This document shows, piece by piece, positions 38,301-53,300 of a stretch of 64,000 nt of DNA; the stretch's first letter is position 1; each line of letters opens with the position of its first letter. This DNA comes from Dromaius novaehollandiae (Eukaryota; Chordata; Aves; Casuariiformes; Dromaiidae). The stretch covers positions 18,023,001 through 18,087,000 of the forward strand of contig NC_088102.1 in NCBI RefSeq assembly GCF_036370855.1. Direction: 5' to 3'. The notes below the pieces were generated by a model that worked only from the letters and a program-made list of their open reading frames with translations, was not told the DNA's origin and searched no databases. Both the position numbers and the translations under genes were made by a program.

Positions 38301-41300
38301 TATGAATCCATCAAATATATCCACTTTTATTCTCCCCTCCTCCATCAAGTCTAGTGGAGTACCATCAGTACGCACTACACAGAAAAAATAATTACAGAAA
38401 ATGAAATAATTACAGAAAATAAAAGCTAACTACAAAAGATCAAGTCTTAATTTCTGATTACATATTATCTTGAAATACTCAGCATTTTTAGCTGCAGGAC
38501 TGTGAATGTATTTGGTTGTCCTACTAATACTGATTTCTTCATGACTGAATTCTGTGCTCTTCATGGACCTCAATGACATAAAAAATATATGCATGCAGGA
38601 AGTGGAAAAATTAGGCCATGTTTCTACACATGATAAAGAGGTATATGAACATGTAAGGACAAAACTGGAAAACTCAAAAAAAAAAAAGGCACGCAAAAAG
38701 CAAGATGACGCCAAAAATTAAAAGCAATCATTTGATAACTACATTAGTAATAAGAGAAGGACCAAGGAACGACTCAGTTTGCTACTCAAGAGAGAGGAGA
38801 AAGCTATTAGTCACTGATATCAAGAAGGCTGAAATGCTTAATGCTTTTATTTTTTTTATTATGTTTTCATCTCAGAAATTCACTAGTATCATCAACTGTG
38901 ATCAGCCCAATTAGTAACAGTGACAAAAAGGAAAGATTTAAGCCATAAATAAAGAAGGAACAGGTCAGCGAATACTTGGACAACGAGAGGTTTTCAAAAT
39001 GTGCAAGGCCAGATATGCTTCATTCAGCATCTAAAGTACTGACTGCTGAAATCTTAAATGAGTGGATGCCAGACTGGAAAAGGGCTGAAGTGGTACTGAT
39101 ATTTAATAATGGGAGAGGGGGAAGGAGATGCCATAAAATTATAGATCTGTCAGCTAAATTTCCATTTTTGAAAAACTTGGAATAATCTACTTGTAAGCAC
39201 CTAAGAGAAAACAAAAAAATCAGTAAGAGTCAACATGTCAAGAGCAAAACTTGTCAAACTAATTTCATTTCCTTCTAGTATTGGATAACAAGACTGGTGA
39301 ATGCAAAAGAGGCAGTAAATGTCACATATCTTGACATTCTCATAAGCAAAATAAGAGGTCAGGAGAGAGAGATGAAAAACCTATGAAGTTGCTGTAAAAC
39401 CGCTTAGAAAAGCAGCTAAGAGAAAGTTACTCACAGTTCACTGCCAAGATAGACAAATCTATAAAGAAGGGTCTGTCCTAGTTCAGGTACTGCTCAGTAC
39501 TTTTATTATTTTTTGGATGATGGATTAGAAAATATGTTTATTAAATGTGCTGATGACATCAAGCTAGGAGGGAGACTGCTAGTTCTTCAGAAGATAGGCT
39601 TAGGCTTCACAAATTGGAGACATGGCCTTAAAACATTAGACTGTTATTCTATTAGTACAAAGGTAAGGTACCATGCTTAGCCAGATATACATCACCTGCT
39701 CAAACCTAGGAAAGAGAAAGAGTGGCTAGGTGGCAGTTGTATCAAAACAAAACAAAACTTTTGAGCTTCTTTTCTTTTTGAACTTCTGTTCATAGGCTGC
39801 AGATGAACAAACAATGTCAAAGTGTTGCAAATGGTTGCAAAAGAAAAAAAAAAGCAATTTTTGTACTGTGCCTCAAAAAGGGTATTCAGAACAGAGGTGA
39901 GCATACGGTTAATATCACATTGTGTTTTCAAAGGTTTCCAGTTTCAAAAGTTTAATCATTCAACTCGCTCACACTCTCGAGAATATCCAACAATGTATCA
40001 AAATAAATCAGTCAAACCAATAAACCAAAACCATCATATTTCCATCTCTGTCCCTGCCTAAACATAACAAAAACAATAAACAGGTGGACAACTTTAGAGG
40101 AAATTCACAAAATTCAATGTTTATGTAATAGATGATTTCAGACTTTTAATTCCCTATTTACTATTAATTCCCTATTTACTTTCCTAAACATCATTTCATT
40201 GATACATTCAGGCTAACTGGATATTTTTGAAATATTTCAAATTTTCTGAGCTCCTCTTATTTTTAAGATTTTTTTCTGAAGATAGTTAAAACATACCATA
40301 TAGTCCATTACACAGTTTCCCTAAATGGAACGATAAAGAAACTAGAATAGATTCATCTGCTTTGAAGGATTTTTCACAGAATGATTTCACTAATGGGAGA
40401 ACAGTTTGACTCCTATCATCTGAAAAACAAGTAAGATTTCTCAAGTTAGTTATTGGTCATCAAACATTTAAAAAAGAGGACATACAATGGGCTTCCATAA
40501 TAAGTTGTGAAAAATATCTTTTAACATGCAGGAGGTAGAGAGAACAATCAGCATACTACCATAATATGGGTCTTGATTTTTAAGACCTTACCTGCTGTTC
40601 CATTTCTTCTCCATATGCCTTTTTATTTATTTATTTATTTATTTATTAAAGGAAGGGCACCCACCAAAGAAACCCTTTTGACCCGCAGCATATATGTAAA
40701 TGAACAGTCACTAACTTCTCCTTTCACCAAGATATGTATTTGGAATTTATGGAGATAAAGAGAGAAAATGACTATAATTGTAAAAAGAGAAATCTGGGTC
40801 TGTTAAAAGCATATTTTTACAACCTACTGAAAAGAGGTTGAAAGTCTTTTGGTAAACAATAAATTCACAGAAAAACAGAGTAATTAAGGGCAGAGGAAAG
40901 AAATGAAACTAATTAGAAATGAAAGTCAAATTGAGCAAATAGTGCCATCCACTCTGTCTCCTTACAAAATGAAGGAGAAAATGTTCAAATTGAAACATTT
41001 TGACTTGTGTGACATTGTATTTTAAATGGCTGCATTTTTAAGGGATTAGGATTTTTTATACGGTGACATAACATCCAAATTCAGCAAGTATTTGGGGTTG
41101 AACAAAATATTTAGGTTGACCTGAAGCAAAGTTTTCATTTTGTGGGAAAGAAACCCTAGCATATAATTTCAGATCACCTGCAAAATGTTCATTTTCCAGT
41201 TCAGCCATGAAACCAAAAAATACACAAACCAAACCTCTACAAACACACTCCTTGCAAACCTATAAATAAACCCTGATAGCTTTTCTCAAGCTCTTTTTCA

Positions 41301-44300
41301 AAAACTAAACGCGATAATTACAGTAATTTATTTCGTGGGGGGAGCAGACTGGGAGGAGCAGAGACGCACAAACTTCATAGCATCAACGTAAAGGCCCAAT
41401 AATTTGAAAATTAACCTACTAGCGCTTACATTAGTAAGTATGATAACAGCTAAAATGTCCATTTATGGTATTCTCCCCCAACCATCTTATTTCTTTATGT
41501 ACTTCTCCATATGGCTTATATGCAATCATGTGTATTTTAGTAATTCTTCAACAAGTTCCTGTAAAGTAAATATTTGCTCCTCACTCATGTATCAGGAAGG
41601 AATAGCATAGTCAGTAAGACAGGAGTGGGAGTGGGAAATGTGGTGCAAAATACAGAGTCGCTAATGAAGATAAACAACTGAAGAATCTGGAGAAAAAGAC
41701 AGTATAAAGTGAAAAGTGGCAAATAATGAGCAGTGATCAACCATCACTAGCTCAGAGATTCCTTCTTTTTCCTTTTTGTCATATATGCTGCAGCAAGGAT
41801 CCCTCACCTGCTTTGCTCCTTTGTACGTCTCCAGTGGTACAAAAAAGGTGGAGAATAAATTGATACAGAGCTAGAAAAGCTGTTTGTTATTGTCTTCTAC
41901 GTACCCTTGAAAAATTCAGGACAGGGTAGGTGGTTGGAGCACAAGACATTCCAGCTACCCAGAACGTCCCCTTACACTGGAAGTAGTTCTCAAAGTTTGC
42001 TCCAACCAATGCTGAAGACAACCTGGGATGAGAATCTGAGAGCCATGAATGTAGGCATCCCACCACCACTAAGCCAAAAGAACCACACACAACATGGAAT
42101 TTCCCCTTCCTCACATGATCATACAGACACTCATCCTTACACCTGGGAAGAATGACTTATACATGTTGATTAGGGAAAAGGTACGGTGCTGGGAAAAAAC
42201 ACAAGCATTTACATTTTTTGCTTTAAATACAATGAAAAGCTTTAGAAGATACACATACCTTCTCATTGTAAAGAAAGCTTTCAGTGCCAAATACACACAG
42301 TTTTAAAGGGATTTAAACAGCAACTGCTGGTGTTTACTGTATCTTAAAAATGGATCAATTGCATATAGTGCAATTTGCAGGCCATGAAGAATTATTTTCT
42401 GTTCAGAAATTTACAAATGCATCTAACATATAAAAGTGAATGCTAAAACTGCAAGGTTTACTGATACACACGTAAGTATCACATCATTGCCCCGGCCTGG
42501 CTTCTTCAGCTCAGAAAGCAGGCGGCAGTCAGGACTAGCTTTACTTAATTTAAGAGATAAAAACAGTTAATAATAAAAGAGCACAAAAGTTCTTATCTGT
42601 TGCATTAACATATTGTCTTATGCATATTGGTAGTATTAAGTAAATGACAACACCACAATATTCTCATCAGTTATAAAATAATTTTATTCAATTTAGTCTC
42701 ATTATATTAGAAACCTGGAATAAGAAAATAAGTGGATTTATGGACAGCTTTCTTAGAAATTATTCTGCACAAAGTATTTAAAGACATGAAATACACAAAT
42801 ATAAAGGATAAAAACTGTAAACCAAAAAATGAAATATCCTAAAAATTCAGATAGAACAAAAAGCATTTAAGCACATTTGTAAGATGCATTAAAGTCTTAA
42901 TAACTGGGCTTGTAAGTCTAAATTAAGCTCTTACCTGCATCAAACATTTCAAGCAGATTGACTAATGTCTCAAAGGCTGCAAGACGTACACTGTTGCCTT
43001 CATCTCTTGCCAGTTCTACTAATTCAGGAAGCACCACAGTTTTTGTTAGTTCTGTCCTGCAAAGTAAGGCAAACAGTGAAGAGAAAACATACAATGAAAC
43101 AATGCTTCTACAAGAATTCTTACTTATTCAAACATTCTTTGAGTGGCCAACAAAGAAAAACTGACAAAGCTGTAAGAAATCAATCTCAGGACATTTCTCT
43201 TCATCAGCCAAAGAAACATGCAAGTTTAAAATGCAAAAATTCATCACTAAAAAATTTATCCCTAAACAAGGTTTCAAATTAGCTCAAAATAAATCAGACA
43301 AAAATGCAATCTTGAAAAACTCAAAGAGGTCAAGCTACTTCTCTATGTCACTTAGAAAAGCCATTTGATGAAATATTCAGAAAGTCCTCAGTGCAATAGA
43401 AGAATAAGGTCCAAAGTGAAAATGATTAAATATGGGTCACGTAGGGCCGAACTGTCTAGAATAATCTGACATTTCAAAGATGAGTCTTCTTTACAGAGAT
43501 TAAGCAACCACCGCTTAGTGAACATGAGGTTTCATGACTAGTTCAAACACTACTTTTTTTCAGGCTTCTGTTAAGGAAATAACGAACAGGTTTTGTTTAT
43601 CTGTTTTGATTTGCTAGTTACTAAAACTATCTGTGTGACAGTCCTGACAACTGGACATCAGCAGCAGATTGCTATACTAGGGACTGACTTAGAAATCAGA
43701 GTTTCATCAGATAAGTGACTGAGAGGGAATAAACTATTCTTGGCACAGAATCATCTGCAGGGTAAGACGACTGACACAAGTAAGATCGAAATTTACTTCT
43801 TGGAGCAAGACCACAGGTTCTCTACAAGCTAGCAGCCAGTATCATTCCCTACATCCCAGAATATTACTGATTCCTAATTGCTTTAAGAGATTAGGAAGAT
43901 CTTTTCTGCAGTCTTACTATCAAAAAGAATTGGGATGACATAGAATATCCACTTTTTTTCTGTGTCACGCTTATTTTTTATTTAAAGAAATGGCAATTTC
44001 TAGCGTTTGAAGTTGCACACATTGGAGTTAAGAAGCCCACTTTGTTCTGCTCACATGTACAAGCTTTTGGACTGCTTATCTATTAGTGAAAGCTGCTGTA
44101 AGCACGACATCTCAAGACAGTTCTTAAAGGAACGGGACTTTGTCAATTTACGATAGTCAGGGATCTTGCCCTTAACGTTTATACCACCTAAAAAAATACA
44201 TAACTGCAGGGAAACACTGTGATAAAATTAGACTACATGAGCACTAACCAAGACGACAAAATTAAAACTTGGTTTGACACTTTGAGCAACTGTGTACAAA

Positions 44301-47300
44301 AAGAAAGTTTAGACACAGTCAATTTCTGTCACAATTTTTAAAACAAAACTTGTCGCAACCCCTCGGATGGCAGATTTTTACAGAAATAAAAATGCGAAAA
44401 TATCCCTCCAATCAGACCGAAGAGGTAATAACTATCCCTTCTGTAAGTCAATGCAAACAATAATACTTTCAAATGTTTATAAATAATAAGCACCAGCCAA
44501 AGTGATTTGCACCTTACAGAATTGATTATTAATGTTACCAGCAAATCAAGCTGTAGCTTAACAGTTTTATTTTAAACAGATGATTAATAATTTATATAAA
44601 ATTGCTAGAAAATTACATGATTACATAAAAATTACATAAAAACATCTAGTAATTACATCACTTAATAGTAAAAAGAAGCCTTGGGACTGCTGTCACAGTA
44701 TGCCTTCAACGTTTCCATAAAAATGTGTGTATTCCTGGTTATTTAATTGTCTTTATTTTCCTACTACTTACTCATTATCAACTTACAACACTGCAACAGT
44801 TTATGCTCTGAAAATATCCAGTTTCCCGTTTCTTATGAAATTAAAGATTAAGGTATCTAAATCATCAAGAGGTGGCCAAGGCAGAAACTATCAGAAAGAA
44901 AGCAGTGTATACAGAGACATAAATGCTAACAATAAATGTTGGGGAGGAAAAAAATTAAAGAAAAATATACAGAACCATACAATGATTGATAACTATGTAT
45001 TTAGTCCTGTTAAACCACAATTTTAAAACTGGGTAAATTGCCAGTGATACCATCAATTGCCACTACCTAACACCTATCTCTTTTTAAGACTTTCAGCTTA
45101 CAGGTATAACATATTCAATTTAGTTCATTTTAAAGACTGTCAACAGAAAGAAGGAAAATTTACTTTCTTTCCAAGATTGTGATTTACTAGTACAAGATAA
45201 AGCCACCTTGTTACAGATGAAAACAGCATCTTTGCTTCTTCTTTCAATCTACAGAATATACTTAGCATAACTTGAACACCATTTGGAGGTGGAGTGAGAA
45301 AAAAATACAAGTCCACACTTCCTTCCTTATTTTAACACCTGCCTGTACTTATAACTATCTTAAATATAGAACAAAAATACTGAAAAAAAATCCATACAGA
45401 TTCATACAAACTGTATCATTGTTGCAATCAATTTGAGCACTTCCTAAAAACTACCAGCAAAAACATTTTTTGCTCCTAACTAGACTGAGTCACAGGGCAA
45501 AGAAATCTGAAAGTATGGGTACCACTGTACATTTTAGAAGACAAAAATATTTCCAGGTATATTTGAAAGGAATATTCTCTAACTATATTCATATCCTTGA
45601 TAAGTTATTTTACTCAGAAAAACATATTAATATTATTTAAAAATACATATTTTGCAGTATTGTCTGTCACAAATAATTTTCAAAGCCAAATTCATCATGA
45701 TTGCATCTCAACTCTTGACTGTAGCAGAGGTTAACTGAGAAGGTTAGAAGAATCCATGAAAATGCAGACCATCTCAAATAAGATAACAAAAAAACTCATG
45801 AAACTGAATAAAAAGAAATGAGAAAGCAGGAAGGAAGGCGACGAAGAAAGAAATGAACACGTAGCCTAGTAAGGGTCAGGGGAAAGAAGAGTAGTATGAC
45901 ATCCCAGATGAAGACCCAGAAATCGGGAATTAAAAATTAAAACAAGAAATATTTTCCAAACGTGTTTCTGTGGATTTCCATTCTGGTGGCATGAAAAGCA
46001 CATTTAACAGACTTCAACTGATACAGTAGTTAAAACTGGACCTCCTGCCTCCCTTCAAAATTTTGTAGAAAAAACTCTGGTCACGCCCTGAAGATAAACA
46101 GAACTCTCTCTTTAGATTTAATCTCCCATTACACAGAATTGTTTTTAAGATACATAAAGATACACATAAGATACATATATACAGTAAAAATGAATTCAAT
46201 TTCAATTCACCAGCACTTCAGTTTAATAAAATAATCATTGAATTTTCAGTGTTATAAATAGCAACAATATCAGCAAATACTATCCTCTTCTTCTGCAGTC
46301 AGAGATTCTTCTAAATAGAAAGATATTTAATATGGAAAATGTTAAAATTATTTACTGACTGTGCTAAGTTACCCTTTGGTATAAAAGGAAGTAAATATGA
46401 AAACAAATGAATAATTTTACTCAGGTGAATAATACCATTTTCTGTTCATATTATTCATGTCCTTTGAACTTCTGCAGAACAAAGACCTTACAGAAGAGCT
46501 GCCTAAAGCACCTGCATAATATTACTCCGTATTGCAATAAAGGTAAGTTTTTTCCAGGAATCAAGAAATTCCTATTCTTTGTGATCTTACCAAAATAATG
46601 TAAATTAAGAACATGACAGCAAGCCTTAGTCCTTGCTGTGAATGTTGGTTCTCCTATAGCCGAGGTAAATCATATTGTTTGCAGGGATTTCTCTCTCTCT
46701 CTCTCTTTTTTTTTTAAAGTAACTCAGAATCTAGACCACAACACAATTCTCCATAAAAAAAGATTAATTCCCACTCAAAAAATTGGTAGTGGCATAGGAA
46801 GGGATAATTTCTGCATCAGTACTAACAAACTGAAGTGCATTTTCACAGTAGCTTTCAAACTTAGCGTTCAGTTTCAGCCTCATCCTTGAGCAGCTCATGA
46901 ATTCACACTTTTAAAAGCCAGAGGGACCACTAAGATCTTTTAATCTGTCCCCCTGCACAACACAGGGCAGGGAACCTCACTTGATAATTTCAAGTCTATA
47001 ACAGTAGGTACCGCTCTTTTCTCCCTGGAAAAAGAACTAGAGGACAGACCAGGAATTTTAGAATAGTTGTTCACTTAGAGACCAATCCTGAACGTGTACT
47101 TAACATGTTCTAATTTTTTACATTAGAATACAAGTTCCAGAACTTCTTCTATGCCTATATGTATAATATTGAGTGTCTTCAAGGTTAGAGTAAAAGCTGA
47201 TACTGAACTGAAATTTGCTTTAAGTACAAAAAAAACTTTTAGCATCCTTTTGCAAAAAGTAGCACAGTAATTATTAGAAACTGCTAATTCTTGCCACAGT

Positions 47301-50300
47301 TCTCATGCATTTTTAAATAGGTCTTAATCTAACGCCTGATGACATCAATAGATAATTCAAATGATTTCAATAGGCTTGATATGAACTCCTTATTTACAAA
47401 AAAAAAGTGTTGTTCACATGGTTCAGTAATTTTAGTATCACATACAAACAAAAATCTGAGAATAGAAAACTGCTAACTGCAACTCACAAGAACACATCTA
47501 TATGCCCTAAATTTATTACTGATTATGCATGAGTTAAGTTAGAAATCTTAAAAGGAGTTTTTAGGTTACCATTAAATATTTTAGAGAAAGATTTTGCATA
47601 CAGTAGCAGTCATGCAAATTGTACTCACCCTATTCCTTGAGCTATATGTTCCAGTTGCCGACACATACAAGTTCTAACTTCATATTCTACGTCCTGGCAC
47701 AGTGATTTTACCAACGGAAGAATCTCTCTTTTAACACTAAAAATGTGAATATTATTCATTAATTTACAGAACAAAAATATATAAAACCCACTTTGTAATA
47801 TTCAAATTTTACACGCGTGTTACCTCTAACTGCAATTTTTTTTAATAATTTATCATATGGCAAATAGTGATGCAGAAAACTGACTTTTTTGAGGCTAGTG
47901 ATTATAAAATACTGTACTTCAAATATAAAAATATGCTATAAAGAAGCAACAAAGGATTTCTTTTCAAAAATATTTACAGTCATAATTTGCTCATATTTCA
48001 TCTAATACTTTTTTAAACTATGAAAATACTGGCTAGACTTAGAGATACTGTCCTCATTTAATAACCATCTTTAGTAAAATTTTCAAACAGCTACCTTAAG
48101 AATACAAGGAATTATATAAATAGAAATGCAAATTCCAATTAATTTTGTCTTTTCTTTGAAAACAGAAAACATAGGAATGCTAATAAGAGCTTGTTTTATT
48201 GAGATAGAAATCATGATGGAATAAGGCAGCTCCTCTGATTCACATATGGATTAATCTTTTCCTGTGTATACCAAAGACATTCCAAATCAGCATTTACACG
48301 CTGCTGTGCGTCAGTCTTCTGTCATGTTCCAAAGCTTTAATGCAGAACTTTTCTTCGTGAAGATAAACACAATCCATGCAGCTTGAGCAGATTCTGCAGG
48401 ACCTAATATCCACCCCTGATGCATGGGTCCTGTAGAAACTCAGCTGCCAAGTAAAAAACAGGCTCTTTCCATAAGTTTCTTCTCTTTTCAGATTAATCAG
48501 TCCAAATTTCAGGAGCTACTGAGCAGTTTATCTCACTGTAAAGCAAAAAACGGTGATCCATATACTCCCATAATTATAATAGCCCTTAGGCTACTGTAGG
48601 ATTATAAAATATGTAGATTATAAAACACGTAGATGAAGCTAATTCTAAGCTACAGTACAACTGACGAAGGTAGCAAAATCTTCCATTTCTTTCAACCCTC
48701 TTTGGCCCGTTCTTGAGGTTTACAACAGTACAGTCTTTGTGTATAGATACATATATACGTTGTTAAGTCCAAACAGAAGTCAAGAGACACAAAAACATCC
48801 AAACGTAGGAAAAAAAAGAAAGTGTCCTGAGGTAGAAATTAGTGACACTTTGGGGAGAAGATTAAGTTGTATTCTGCCATCTTGCTTGTATGTATGGCAT
48901 TTAATACAATGAGATATCACTCCTGACCAGGCTTTTGCATTCTACTACAATAAAAACAACAGAACAAAATAACAGAACACATTCAGAGGAGGTGGCTCAC
49001 CTGATGGTCACTAATACTTCATCTTTGGTTTGCACGTATCAAAGAGATACTTAGGAATAAAATTGAACGATCCGTAAGAATTTAAGATTAAAAGCTCCAA
49101 CACTGCAATGACTTTATGCAAGTTTATCCTAGTATTCATGTTAAATCAACAGCAGATACAGAAAAAACTATTTTAAATTCTGTTTAAGTAAAAACAAGAC
49201 AGTAACTTGGCAGATTCAGCCATTGTTTCCTTTCATTGCCCAAGATTGTGTTATGAGTATTCATAAAACACCTCTGTCCAAATCCTTATGTTGTTTTAAA
49301 ACTCAAAGAAAGGGTATGAAGACAAAGAAAAAGAACATTTTCAAGCCAGTTTGCACATCCTCCATTCATCCCAGTGAAAATGAATTTGCTTCTTATAGCA
49401 ACTATTTAGCCTGAAGTCTCAAAAGTTGCACCAAGTCTTGGGAGTTTGGCACTTTAAAATACTCTGAAGTAGCAACTACATTCAAAAAAGACTTGCTTTT
49501 AGCCAGCTGTTGGAACAGAGTGTAGAAAAAGCAATGTTTTATTTCAAGGTCATGACTATGCCAATGATCTATACAAATACCCTGGAAGTCATGTGAAATA
49601 TGAAAGAACTTTTTACTATAGTATAAATTTCATGAGGAAAAATGGTGCCTTTCTGAAGAAGAATGTCAAGGTATGTTTCTATATGGCTAACTCCTGAGGA
49701 TGGATACCTCTCCTGAGCCTACATCACGATGTCCCCCATAATGAATCTTATTCAGCCTGTGCCATATTCTACACATGCAGATCAAGATCTCTTTTCACCT
49801 CCCTCAACTGCACTGAAAACATTCTAATAGAGGACCAATATATCTCAGAAACTCATAAAGGCGGTTTGTATTTCTAAAAAGTAAGAACCCATATTAAAAA
49901 AAACAAAAAACAAAAACCAAGATAGGGTTATCTGAACTTATGCTTAAAATTATAACAACTTTTTTTTTTTTTTTAAGATTTCAAGTGATCTGGAAATTCA
50001 CTTTATTTTCAGGAGAATGAAATATCATATAATTAAAAGCAAATCATGACTTTTCCAGATTTCTACAAATTAAGATTTTGAAGCTAAAGATTTGAAGGCT
50101 TTGGTAACTTTCTCAGAAAATACTATTTCACCATGATCATTACTTCTGCATGTCTGACAAGTATATTCTACATAGCAAAGGTATAGATATCTTCTTTTGG
50201 TTTGCCTTTAGTTCTTCCCCATTGAAGAAAAAAATAAACTCATTTCTAAATGCCTTGTCAAATGGTCCTGTTGTTCATCTTTTCTATTATACTGAATTCT

Positions 50301-53300
50301 TGCATTTTGGGGTGTATGAAAATCACCATTAGAGGGAACTTCCTGAACTAGACAGGGTTTCTGTGAGTTTAGTTGCCCTCAGTAGATTTCTTCCATAATG
50401 AAAAGGACATAAACAGAAAAAACATTAGGCGAAAACACATTAGGCTGGATAAGCTGTCTAAAGAACATATTATCTCAACCGTTTTCGTCAAGTAACTTAT
50501 TCAGCTTTACTTTCATCATTACTTTCATGTTCTGCATCATTGTTCAAAACCACAGACAATCTAATAGCTGGATTAATATCAGGCAAAAGCAGTGGCTTCT
50601 AACATGTTTCTATATACTTACGGACAGAAAAAAGATGTCTACAAATTCTTGTGAAATTTGGGGGGTTTTTTAAGAAAAAAAAGAAAGAAAAACGAGGGTT
50701 CTTAGGTTTTTCTCTTTATGATAAGAAATCTTAAAGTAATGAAGTTGAGTTTTGTCTCCCTAAGTTGTAGAGACATTTGTCATTTGGCTTATTTCCTAGT
50801 AAGAAAAACAATATTAAACAATGATGTAAAAACGGTACCCAACTTGTAGAAGAATATATAAATTGAAGTTGCATATTGATGAATATCAGCAAGTGTGAAT
50901 ATGCTAGTTACATACTGAACATTTTTTATCATTAGTTACTACCTGGATAAACGGACCTGTAAGAAGAAAGTATTTAATTATTGCAAAAAAGTCTAGTTTT
51001 CTTGTAATAATTTTTGTCCCCTAACAAAGAAATGTTGATATATATTATGGAATGAAAATACAGGTACAGTCTACTCACATATGAGCTTCAAATTTGTTAG
51101 CTAATTTTCCCATGATTTTACAACTGACTAAGCGGGACTGAAGTGTTTGAGAAAGCTGTGCCTTGGAAACAAGTGCATTCAGGATCTATATGAAAGAAAA
51201 AAGAAGAAAAATTCAAACAGTAAATAATGTATTCTCCTCTTTAAAAAAAAAATCTAGTAAAACATATATCCCAAATGTCATCTACCCCTTTCATGGAACT
51301 AATTAGTGTGAACAATAATAATGCATATGTACATCAACAGCCTACTGGAAACCTGTATTTAACATTCAGTGCTAATTATAGTATATTACATCCACATCTT
51401 GGCCCAAATTGCAGTTTATGATTCACATCATGGCCACAGTTTTACATCTGTCTACTTATGCCTTTATTTTGAGACTAAGTTGTACATGAATATTTATAGC
51501 TATTAGCTGTGAATTTTGACAAAAAAATGTTAAATCTGTCCTTGCACAGAAAAATAAAACAAAACAAAAAACAGATAAAGAGGAAAAGAGAACCTCTCTG
51601 AGGTTCTTTCTCATGAGTTTTCCTAGGAAACACCACGTTTGATGTGGAGTTTGGAGGCAATGATCCCTCTCAGTTATGTGTACTTGGGGATCTGTGGGGA
51701 AGAGGTTTCATTTCCATATAGATGCAGAAACCTTTTAGCTTATACCAGAGCTGTGCTGTCATTTGTTGGATCACCTCTATAGTACCAGAGATAAACTAAG
51801 AAGGGACTGTAAAACACAACATTCAGGGATGCTATGTTTTGCACAGAAATGACTGGGAAATCCAGACATTGAGTCAGAAAGAACACTACAGAGAGGTATC
51901 TCCTGTAGCTTGCCACAATTCTTCACTCCATGTCTCCTGCGGAGCTCCACAAAAGGATAATACACAGGACAGGAAAGTGTAACAATATTCTAAAAGCAGT
52001 TTTCTCCTCCTCTTACCAGCAGAAATTTTGAAGAGAATTTTTCCTATTGTAAGGACATCAAGATCACCCAGGCTAGAATTAGTACATAGGTATGTTTCTA
52101 AACTATAGTACTGCATGTCATTAGTTATCTACAAAACTATATACTACTTATTTGGTCTTTGAATTACGATAGCGCACACACACACAATGTCTAGTAACTC
52201 CAATTACTGACCCAGACACAGTGTCTCCCACCTGAAGTGACCATTGTCAGGGACAGGGACAGGCTTAGTTTGACCTTTGTTCTGATTCAACACACCCGTT
52301 CTTGTGTCCTTGGAATCTAAGATTGTCCTAGGATTTTAACTTACAAAAAATATTAAAAAATAGAATATCCTAGGTTTTCTGATACAAAAAAAGTCAATTT
52401 TCAGATGGTTTCTGTCCAGCTGCTGAATCAACATTGCTTCATCAGTTGTGATCTTCTCAAAGCAAATTTTTGTGGAAGTTTGCAGAGAAGGACCTGGGGA
52501 TCGTGGTGGACAATAAGTTGAACACGAGCCAGCAGTGTGCCTTAACAGCAAAGAGAGCCAAAAGTATCCTGGGCTGCACTAGAAAAAGCACTGCCAGCAG
52601 GTTGAGGTAGTGCTCCTTCCCCTCTGCTCAGCACTGGTGAGGCCATGTCCGGAGTGCTGTGTCCAGTTCTGGGCTTCCCAATACAAGAAAAAAATGGACA
52701 TACTGGAGCAACTCCAGTGAAAGGCCACAAAGATGATAAAGGGAGTAGAGCACGTGTCATATGAGGAGAGGCTGATAGAGCTGGGAGTGTTTAGCCTGGG
52801 TGAGAAAAGGCTCAGGGGAATCTTGTCAAAGTTTATAAATATCTGATGGGAGGGTGTAAAGAGGACAGGGCTAGACTCCTCTCAGTGGTGCCCAGGGACA
52901 GGACGAGAGGCAAAGGGCACAAAGCGAAATAAAGGAAATTCCACTTCAACACAAGAAAACACTTCTTTACTCTGAGGGTAGTCAAACACTGGAACAGGTT
53001 GCCAGAGAGGTTGTGGAGTCTCCAACCTTGAAGATATTCAAAACCCAACTGGACATGATCCTGGACAACCTGCTCTAGGTGAGCCTGCATGATCAGGGAG
53101 GTTGGCCCAGATGATCTCCAGAGGTCCCTTCCAACCCCAACTATTCTTCCATTCTGTGGTAAATGTTTTCCTACATTCTACATAAACATCAGGGGAAAAA
53201 CTAAGTTATATTTAAAAGACATCTTTAAAATTACACTACTAACAGATTTGGAGCTGACAAGATTAATTTCTCCTTTTTTCCTCCTAACTTTTCACCTTTC

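Larger units (their letters stand above)
43057..47628 (-). other. PPP4R4: PPP4R4 intron, 4.6 kb
   Basis: AT-rich. A probable short minus-strand CR1-like 3' end (46905-47010) and a CT repeat (46690-46706) are the only elements I can point to. Small open frames such as 44727-45026 show no family signal. Confidence 0.5.

Noticed and set aside
39000-39185. 69-codon + strand open frame that might look like a small gene
   Set aside because: It lies inside the CR1 reverse-transcriptase relic and is explained by it.
52542-53090. Minus-strand open frames of 72 and 85 codons
   Set aside because: They are antisense shadows of the CR1 3' end, not genes.
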